From assembly GCA_964403775.1 (NCBI GenBank), contig CAYOHL010000023.1, forward strand, positions 1 through 13,169: a stretch of DNA of 13,169 nt, written 5' to 3'. Of this stretch, positions 1 to 5,436 are shown piece after piece (position 1 is the first letter of the stretch; every line of letters begins with the position of its first letter). The translations under genes were made by a program, and so were the position numbers. The DNA comes from CG1-02-33-12 sp964403775 (GTDB taxonomy: Archaea > Nanobdellota > Nanobdellia > Woesearchaeales > CG1-02-33-12). The notes beneath the pieces were generated by a model. It saw nothing but the letters and a program-made list of their open reading frames with translations. It made no database searches and had not been told where the DNA came from.

Positions 1-16
1 ATTTTAAACAATAAAG

Positions 17-24
17 TATATAAA
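17..24 (+). promoter_or_regulatory. TATA box for the wHTH protein gene
   Basis: TATATAAA, centred about 26.5 bp upstream of the ATG at 47. This is the usual distance from an archaeal TATA box to the transcription start, so the mRNA probably begins at or next to the start codon (leaderless). There is no Shine-Dalgarno sequence between box and ATG. Confidence 0.65.
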
Positions 25-46
25 GTTTGCATATGACTCTTCTTTT

Positions 47-988
47 ATGGACCATAGGGAAACAGTTCTGCAAACAATAAAAATAAAAGGGCCAGTTATA
101 CCTGCACAGATAGCAAAGGTCATTGGAACTGATATAATGATGGCCTCTGCGATACTCTCTGAGCTGGTCTCAAAAAATGTTCTTAAGATATCCCATGTAA
201 AGTTTGGAAGCACTCCCCTTTATTACCTGCCTGGCCAGGAGCCGAGACTGCAGGATTTTGCAAAAAACCTTCATGAAAAGGAAAAAAGGGCCTATGACTT
301 ATTGATGCAGAAAAAGGTCATGATGGACAGGCTACTGGACCCTGTTGTAAGGGTTGCCCTAAGAAACATAAAAGACTTTGCTGTTCCATTACAGGTTAAA
401 ATCAATGATGATATAGAGATATTCTGGAAATGGTATTTAACAACCAATGAAGAGGCGGCAAAAATAATAAAAGAGATGGTTGAGGTTAGCAAGGCAAAAG
501 AGCCAAAAAAAGAGGTTAAGCCAGTTCAAGAAGCAATTGCAAGCAGAGAGCAGGAAAAACCAATGGAAGATGGGGAAATTAAGAGAGAACTGAAAAAGGA
601 AGAACTAAAAGAAAGATTACCTGAAAAAGAAGAGAAGAAAAAAGAAAAGGGGGCATTTGTTGATAAGACAGCTGAAGATAAATTTTTAAATGAGGTTAAG
701 AGGTTTTTTGAAAAAAGCAACATCAGCCTTATAGAGGAAAAAATAATAAAAAAGAATCTGGAATTAGACCTTGTTGTTGAAGTGCCAAGCGCTGTCGGCA
801 ATCTGGTTTATTACTGCAAGGCAAAAAGCAAGAAAAGGATTAGCGACTCTGACCTGAGCTCTGCATTTGTGCAGGGCCAGCTGAAAAAACTTCCTGTTTT
901 ATTTTTGACAAAAGGAGAGCTGACAAAAAAAGCAAATGAAATGCTCTCTAGGGAATTTAAGAACATAAAAATAAAAAAAATATCATAA
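47..988 (+). CDS. Winged-helix protein with charged linker and degenerate restriction-endonuclease-like C-terminus
   Basis: 313 residues in three parts. Residues about 4-62 read as a winged helix-turn-helix (helices around 19-26 and 31-43, then a wing ending in PLYYLPGQ), which suggests DNA binding. Residues about 65-145 are helical. Residues about 146-205 are a Lys/Glu-rich linker. Residues about 208-313 resemble the core of a PD-(D/E)XK fold: helix, then ELDLVVEV with D241, a strand ending YYCKAK (K258, K260), then a helix with Q277 and the strand LPVLFLT. The Glu/Gln expected two residues before the lysine is Tyr256, so nuclease activity is doubtful. The start is supported by a TATA box 26.5 bp upstream. 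FEN-1 follows on the same strand 85 bp downstream, suggesting a DNA-metabolism context. The exact function is not known to me; a transcription factor or a DNA-end-binding protein are both possible. Confidence 0.75.
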   Translation: MDHRETVLQTIKIKGPVIPAQIAKVIGTDIMMASAILSELVSKNVLKISHVKFGSTPLYYLPGQEPRLQDFAKNLHEKEKRAYDLLMQKKVMMDRLLDPVVRVALRNIKDFAVPLQVKINDDIEIFWKWYLTTNEEAAKIIKEMVEVSKAKEPKKEVKPVQEAIASREQEKPMEDGEIKRELKKEELKERLPEKEEKKKEKGAFVDKTAEDKFLNEVKRFFEKSNISLIEEKIIKKNLELDLVVEVPSAVGNLVYYCKAKSKKRISDSDLSSAFVQGQLKKLPVLFLTKGELTKKANEMLSREFKNIKIKKIS

Positions 989-1008
989 AAATCCACAGTG
1001 GATTTTTA
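986..1008. repeat. Perfect 23-nt palindrome at the stop codon of the wHTH gene
   Basis: Arms TAAAAATCCAC (986-996) and GTGGATTTTTA (998-1008) are perfect complements around a single A at 997. The left arm starts with the TAA stop codon itself. As RNA it is a hairpin ending in five U residues, so it could be a terminator or processing site; as DNA it could be an operator. It may also be part of a dispersed extragenic palindrome, because a second structured block follows directly. Confidence 0.6.
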
Positions 1009-1016
1009 GGATGCCA

Positions 1017-1064
1017 GAAATGCGCATCTTCATACTAAAGTATGATGTTTTCGCAAGCATTTCT
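1017..1064. repeat. Nested inverted repeat in the FEN-1 leader
   Basis: Outer arms AGAAATGC (1017-1024) and GCATTTCT (1057-1064) enclose an inner hairpin TCATACT-AA-AGTATGA (1030-1045). The block ends 9 nt before the FEN-1 ATG at 1074. No TATA box lies 26-27 bp before that ATG, so the FEN-1 message probably carries this structure in its leader or is cotranscribed with the gene upstream. Confidence 0.5.
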
Positions 1065-1073
1065 ATGCATAAA

Positions 1074-2105
1074 ATGGGAACACAGATAAAGTGTATCTTA
1101 AAAAGCAATGCCATATCACTAAAGGATTTGACTAATAAAACATTGGTTGTTGATTCATACAATTTTCTTTACCAGTTTCTGACAAGCATACGCTCAAGAG
1201 ACGGCTCTTTACTGATGGACTCAAAGGGCAGTATAACCTCTCACCTTGTTGGCTTGTTTTCAAGGACAACAAGGCTCATGCAGAACAATATAAAGCTGAT
1301 TTTTGTTTTTGATGGAGAACCACCAGAATTAAAGGAAAAGGAAAGAGAGAGAAGAAAAAATGTTAAAATAAACGCAGAAAAAGAATATAAAAAGGCTGTT
1401 GAGGAAGAGAATATAGAGGAAATGAAAAAATATGCCTCAAGAACATCAAGGCTTACAGAAGACATGATTGAAGAATCAAAAAAGATTATTTCTGCTTTGG
1501 GCCTGCCGATTATACAGGCCCCTTCCGAGGGGGAGGCGCAGGCAGCTTATATGGTTAAAAATAGGGATGCTGATTATTGTGTCTCGCAGGATTTCGATTC
1601 ATTATTGTTTGGGTGTCCAAGGCTTGTCAGAAACCTTTCTTTGATTGGAAAAAGAAAAAAACAAGGCCTGTCATATGAAACAGTAAATCCTGAGGTAATA
1701 AACCTCTCGGAAAACCTGAATAACCTAGGCATTGACCAAAATCAATTGATTGCCTTGGCAATGCTTGTTGGAACAGACTACAATATTGGTGGTGTTAAGG
1801 GAATTGGCCCAAAAAATGCATTAAAGCTTGTTAAAAAATACGGCTCAAACCTTGACAGCTTGTTTAAAGAAGTCAAATGGGGCGATTTTTTCAATTATCC
1901 ATGGAAAGAGGTTTATAATTTATTTAAAAAAATTCCTGTAATCAGCGACTATTCTGTTGAATGGAGGGAGCCTGATGGAAGGGAGGTTATAAAGCTGCTG
2001 GTTGATGAGCATGACTTTGCAATGGACAGGGTTAAACCGGTTTTAGACAGGCTGTTGAAGAACAAAGAGAGCAAGCAGCAGAAAGGCCTGGGAGAGTTTT
2101 TTTAA
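1074..2105 (+). CDS. fen: Flap endonuclease 1 (FEN-1)
   Basis: Structure-specific 5' nuclease that removes flaps during Okazaki fragment maturation and base excision repair. From the ATG at 1074 the protein is 343 residues, the usual archaeal length. Acidic metal ligands are visible in order: D27 (VVDSYN), D80 (FDGEPPE), E152 and E154 (SEGEAQ), D173 and D175 (SQDFDSL), D235 (GTDYN). The helix-hairpin-helix GVKGIGPKNAL is at 240-250. The last eight residues, QKGLGEFF, are a PCNA-interacting peptide. An ATG at 1011 would add 21 residues, but family members start with Met-Gly and the N-terminal Gly sits at the active site, so 1074 is preferred; the extra stretch is made of inverted repeats. The transporter gene starts 1 nt after the stop. 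Confidence 0.95.
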   Translation: MGTQIKCILKSNAISLKDLTNKTLVVDSYNFLYQFLTSIRSRDGSLLMDSKGSITSHLVGLFSRTTRLMQNNIKLIFVFDGEPPELKEKERERRKNVKINAEKEYKKAVEEENIEEMKKYASRTSRLTEDMIEESKKIISALGLPIIQAPSEGEAQAAYMVKNRDADYCVSQDFDSLLFGCPRLVRNLSLIGKRKKQGLSYETVNPEVINLSENLNNLGIDQNQLIALAMLVGTDYNIGGVKGIGPKNALKLVKKYGSNLDSLFKEVKWGDFFNYPWKEVYNLFKKIPVISDYSVEWREPDGREVIKLLVDEHDFAMDRVKPVLDRLLKNKESKQQKGLGEFF

Positions 2106-2106
2106 A

Positions 2107-2970
2107 ATGCAGTGGTATGTTTTTGCAATATTTGCAGCAGTATTAACAGCTGCATCCACAATTGTTGAGAAAAAAACACTGCTAAAAGAGCATGCAATGG
2201 AATTCTCAGCTGTTTTGGCAATATTTAACTTTCTTATAGCACTAGTGCTGTTGCCATTTATTAACCTTAATTTTTCACTAAACATGCTTGCCCTGATTTA
2301 TATAGCAGCTGTTCTTACAACAATTGCCTTTTTGTTTGTTGCAAAGGCAGTAAGGCATATGGACATTTCAGTAATCAGCCCCTTATTGGCCTTTGACCCT
2401 GCAGTGGTTGTTGTTCTTGCATTCTTTATTCTTAGAGAGAGAATAACCTACCTACAATTATTAGGGATATTATTACTGGTAGCTGGCTCTTTTGTCCTGG
2501 AAGCAGAAAATTACAATATAAAAAATATTTTTACAAGAAAATTCAAATCAAATTATTTTTATTATATAATTCTCGCGCTAATCCTGTATGGCTTTGGCTC
2601 TATACTAAGCAAGTTTATTTTAAATACTGTCTCGCCATTAACCTTTATCCTGGTAATCCACTTTTTTATTGCATTAAACTTTATAGCATTGATAAGCATG
2701 TTCCACAATGGTTTTGAAGGCATAAAGCACGGCATAAAAAGTGCAGGAAAATATATATTCCTTGTTGCAATTTTAGTGACTAGCTGTAGGTTATTCCAGG
2801 CGCAGGCAATTTCAATGGCATATGTAAGCCTTGTAATACCAATAAGGAGGATGTCAAATCTCTTTGCAACAGTTGTTGGGGGCAGAATGTTCCATGAGAA
2901 AAACCTGGCAAAAAGAACCATTGCCTGTATAATAATGCTTGCTGGGGCATTTTTAGTTATTTTGGGATAA
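2107..2970 (+). CDS. EamA/DMT-superfamily membrane transporter
   Basis: 287 residues, almost entirely hydrophobic, readable as about ten transmembrane helices in two five-helix halves. Each half ends with the pattern seen in EamA proteins: ISVISPLLAFDPAVVVVLAF followed by LRERITYLQLLGI near residues 87-125, and VSLVIPIRRMSNLFATVVGG followed by FHEKNLAKRTIACII near residues 240-280. These are the internal repeat and its Glu-containing loop. The family exports small metabolites such as amino acids or nucleotide precursors; the substrate cannot be read from sequence. It starts 1 nt after the FEN-1 stop, so the two are almost certainly cotranscribed, although no functional link is evident. Confidence 0.85.
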   Translation: MQWYVFAIFAAVLTAASTIVEKKTLLKEHAMEFSAVLAIFNFLIALVLLPFINLNFSLNMLALIYIAAVLTTIAFLFVAKAVRHMDISVISPLLAFDPAVVVVLAFFILRERITYLQLLGILLLVAGSFVLEAENYNIKNIFTRKFKSNYFYYIILALILYGFGSILSKFILNTVSPLTFILVIHFFIALNFIALISMFHNGFEGIKHGIKSAGKYIFLVAILVTSCRLFQAQAISMAYVSLVIPIRRMSNLFATVVGGRMFHEKNLAKRTIACIIMLAGAFLVILG

Positions 2971-2971
2971 G

Positions 2972-2980
2972 TTTAAATAT
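2972..2980 (+). promoter_or_regulatory. TATA box for the Trm5-like gene
   Basis: TTTAAATAT starts 2 nt after the transporter stop and is centred 26 bp before the ATG at 3002. It predicts a leaderless transcript and separates this gene from the upstream operon. Confidence 0.6.
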
Positions 2981-3001
2981 GGTTTAAGAATCTTTCTTGT
3001 T

Positions 3002-4795
3002 ATGCTGACCATAAAAGTGCCTCTAAAGAAAGCTGAAAAACTGAAGAAGTATTTGTTGGGTAAAGGCCTTCTTAATAAGGAATGTGTGATAACAAAGGGT
3101 AAGGAATTTATTTATTTTCCAATTAATAAAAAAAAAGCATTGAAGAAAAAATTTCCTTTTATAGGATTTGCTGATAAGAGGCTGAAGAAAATAGAGAAAG
3201 CTACAATAATAGATTTATTGAAAGGTAAACTAACAAAAAAAGAGCTAGCTCTTCTTCCGTCTTCTTTTGATATTATTGGGGACATAATTGTTTTGGAACT
3301 GAAAAGAGAGCTTATCAGGAAGGAAAGGCTGATTGCAGAAGCACTGTTAAGGGTGCATAAGAGCATAAAAACAGTTGCTAAAAAAGCAGGCATACACAAA
3401 GGGGTTTACAGGACGCAAAGGCTTAAGGTTCTGGCAGGCGTAAATAAAAAAGAGACTGTCTACAAAGAGAATAATGTCAAAATAAAGCTTGATGTTGAAA
3501 AGGTTTATTTCTCGCCAAGGTTAAGCTCTGAAAGAAAAAGAATAATGAAACTTGTTAAGCCAAATGAGTCAATCCTTGTTATGTTTTCTGGCTGCGGGCC
3601 TTACCCTCTTGTTTTGTCTAAAAACACAAAGGCAAAGGAGATTTATGGTGTTGAAATCAACCCTATGGCCCATAAATACGCTCTTGAAAACCTCAAACTG
3701 AATAAGCTAAAGAATATTTTTCTTTATTGCGGCGATGTTAAGGAAATCCTTCCAAAGCTGGGCTTGGATAGGTTTGCCTTAAAATCAAGATGGGATAAAA
3801 AGCACCTTGAGCCTAAACTAAAGCAAAACCCACCTATGATTGAGTTTTACATTTCTAAAGGAAACATCGAGTCTGATAAAACAGTCAAACAAATTGATAT
3901 AATTATAAAAAAACTTGCCAGAAAAAAGATAAAAGTGATGATACATATGCCCCTTACATACAAGAACGGAAAAGATATTAGTCTTGCACAGCACCCTAAT
4001 AAAATCTTTAATGCAATCGAATGCATGAAAAGAATAAATAAATTAAATAAAAGCAATGAAAATGTTATTGGGTATATTTTTCACCCTACCCATGACCATA
4101 ATAAGCCGGATAAATATAAAGAGAAATGGCTGCTGCAGAACCTAAGCAGGCTTGAAAAACAGGGCTTATTGGATTCATTGTACTTGGAGAACTGCATAAA
4201 CCCCTTGTTTGGAACCAAAAAGAGCATACTTAATATTATTAAAAAATCAAACCTAAAGCATATGTGCTTTGATTTTGCCCATTTTGTGATTGTTAACAAA
4301 AATTTAGCAGTAAAGGATTATAAAGGCATAATCTCAAAGATAGATGCTTATAGTCATATTAATAACCAGAAACCTGATAGCGAGGAACATTCATGCAGGC
4401 TGAGGGGGGGGAAATTAGATTTCAGTAAATTTGCCGAGGATATTGAGAAAGGTTGTGTAGAGGTGTACAGCAAAAGTGAAATAACTGCAAAAGAGCAGAT
4501 AAATGACTGGAAATATTTCCTTTCAATAAAGCCGAGAAAAAGGTTTGACAGGATAATAATGCCTTTGCCAAAATCAGCAGGGGATTTTTTGGACTTGGCA
4601 TTAAAATCAGTGAAGAAAGGAGGCATAATACATTTCTATGATTTCCTCAAAGAAAATGAGTTTGAAAAGGCCAAAGAAAAGACAAGAAAGGCCTGCAAAA
4701 AGGCAGGGAAAAGAGCAAAAATCTTGAGGTTAATAAAATGCGGCCAGCATGCTCCTCGGGTGTTTAGGATATGTGTTGATTTTAAAGTCTATTAA
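3002..4795 (+). CDS. trm5: Trm5-family tRNA (guanine-N1) methyltransferase with an inserted endonuclease-IV-like TIM barrel
   Basis: 597 residues. Trm5 makes m1G37 in tRNA from SAM. The Trm5 parts are an N-terminal D1/D2 region (1-165), FSPRLSSERKRIM (170-182), SAM motif I VMFSGCGPYPLVL (193-205), GVEINPMAHKYALENLKLNK (216-235), GDVKEI (244-249) and, much later, RFDRIIMPLPKSAGDFLDLA (514-533) and GGIIHFYDF (540-548). Residues about 257-512 interrupt the Rossmann domain; without them 341 residues remain, a normal Trm5 length. The insert reads as an AP-endonuclase-2/xylose-isomerase-like barrel: IHMPLTY (H315), FHPTHDH (H361), LYLENC (E396), CFDFAHF (D424, H427), SHINNQK (H452), EEHSCRLRGG (E461, H463), VEVYS (E487). 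These match, in order, the metal ligands of endonuclease IV. The usual Trm5 NLP motif is PLP here. The frame is unbroken. The methyltransferase assignment is firm; the barrel's reaction is unknown. Confidence 0.88.
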   Translation: MLTIKVPLKKAEKLKKYLLGKGLLNKECVITKGKEFIYFPINKKKALKKKFPFIGFADKRLKKIEKATIIDLLKGKLTKKELALLPSSFDIIGDIIVLELKRELIRKERLIAEALLRVHKSIKTVAKKAGIHKGVYRTQRLKVLAGVNKKETVYKENNVKIKLDVEKVYFSPRLSSERKRIMKLVKPNESILVMFSGCGPYPLVLSKNTKAKEIYGVEINPMAHKYALENLKLNKLKNIFLYCGDVKEILPKLGLDRFALKSRWDKKHLEPKLKQNPPMIEFYISKGNIESDKTVKQIDIIIKKLARKKIKVMIHMPLTYKNGKDISLAQHPNKIFNAIECMKRINKLNKSNENVIGYIFHPTHDHNKPDKYKEKWLLQNLSRLEKQGLLDSLYLENCINPLFGTKKSILNIIKKSNLKHMCFDFAHFVIVNKNLAVKDYKGIISKIDAYSHINNQKPDSEEHSCRLRGGKLDFSKFAEDIEKGCVEVYSKSEITAKEQINDWKYFLSIKPRKRFDRIIMPLPKSAGDFLDLALKSVKKGGIIHFYDFLKENEFEKAKEKTRKACKKAGKRAKILRLIKCGQHAPRVFRICVDFKVY

Positions 4796-4819
4796 AAGAA
4801 GAGTTTCATAATAAAAAAG

Positions 4820-5320
4820 TTATGTGTAATATCTTTTTAATGCATCAATAACCTTTTGCTGTGTGCCCTTTGATGATTCTCCAATTAAGTTATACCCTTG
4901 AGTTGTTTTCATAAAATATAATCTCGCACCCCCTCTTGACTTAAGTTCATATATCTTGTTGCCTAGGTATCTACAACCAAGCCCTGCTTCAATGTTCCCC
5001 TTGTTTAAGTGTTCTTTTAGGCTATCTAAGTCTCTCGCAACAACCTGGTCTGCTCTGGATTTATCAGCTAGCTTCTTAATGGCTTTTATCTGGTTTATGG
5101 AATTGGTGATTATTACTTTTTTCTCTAAACCGCCTATGCTTAGGGCAAATAAAATAAATGAAATCAGTATAAAAAAAGCCCCGGTAAAGTAGCCCCTTGT
5201 AGAAGAATGTGTTGAAACACCAATAACAGCGCCTGTTATGTTTGCCTGGGAACCAACTAAAAAGGATAATCCAACAACCAAAAGGAGTAGGCTTATTATA
5301 TAGGTGCTTTTCTTTTCCAT
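4820..5320 (-). CDS. Two-helix membrane protein with RelE/ParE-like C-terminal domain
   Basis: 166 residues. Helix 1 is about 7-24 and helix 2 about 44-63, separated by a short loop containing ITGAVIG, a motif I associate with DPANN membrane or surface proteins (recollection, not checked). Residues about 72-166 look like a RelE/ParE-type fold: helices from SINQIK through LKEHLNKG, then LGNKIYELKSRGGARLYFMK (119-138), YNLIGESSKGTQQKVIDALK (143-162) and a final RYY. This follows the family pattern of 'YELR...RvyY...g..iil.g..KkTqk...ALkR'. No antitoxin gene is adjacent. The start is supported by a TATA box 26.5 bp upstream. Convergent with the Trm5-like gene, 24 bp apart. A membrane-tethered RNA-binding or interferase-like role is speculative; the fold call is moderate. 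Confidence 0.7.
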   Translation of the reverse strand: MEKKSTYIISLLLLVVGLSFLVGSQANITGAVIGVSTHSSTRGYFTGAFFILISFILFALSIGGLEKKVIITNSINQIKAIKKLADKSRADQVVARDLDSLKEHLNKGNIEAGLGCRYLGNKIYELKSRGGARLYFMKTTQGYNLIGESSKGTQQKVIDALKRYYT

Positions 5321-5342
5321 GGGTTGTATATATGATTATGTG

Positions 5343-5350
5343 TATATAAA
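5343..5350 (-). promoter_or_regulatory. TATA box for the membrane RelE-like gene
   Basis: On the minus strand this reads TTTATATA, centred 26.5 bp upstream of the ATG at 5320, giving a leaderless transcript. It shares the 116-bp divergent intergenic region with the promoter of the gene at 5437. Confidence 0.6.
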
Positions 5351-5394
5351 ACTTTCGAGAAAACCTTGACTTATTCAGGAATCATAGCAAAATT

Positions 5395-5402
5395 TTTATA
5401 AA
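5395..5402 (+). promoter_or_regulatory. TATA box for the spermidine-synthase-like membrane protein gene
   Basis: TTTATAAA predicts a transcription start near 5425, about 12 nt before the ATG at 5437. An AGG at 5427-5429 may serve as a weak ribosome-binding site. The short leader also contains a two-codon reading frame, ATG AAA TGA (5432-5440), whose stop overlaps the chosen start codon. Confidence 0.5.
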
Positions 5403-5436
5403 TTAAGCCTTGTTATAAGAATCATTAGGCTATGAA

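Noticed and set aside
1011..1073. N-terminal extension of FEN-1 from the ATG at 1011
   Set aside because: FEN-1 proteins begin with Met-Gly, found at 1074, and the extension consists of inverted repeats with no family similarity.
3770..4537. Insert in Trm5 as a TYW1-like radical-SAM barrel of the wyosine pathway
   Set aside because: No CxxxCxxC iron-sulphur motif is present, while His/Glu/Asp motifs of the endonuclease-IV type are.
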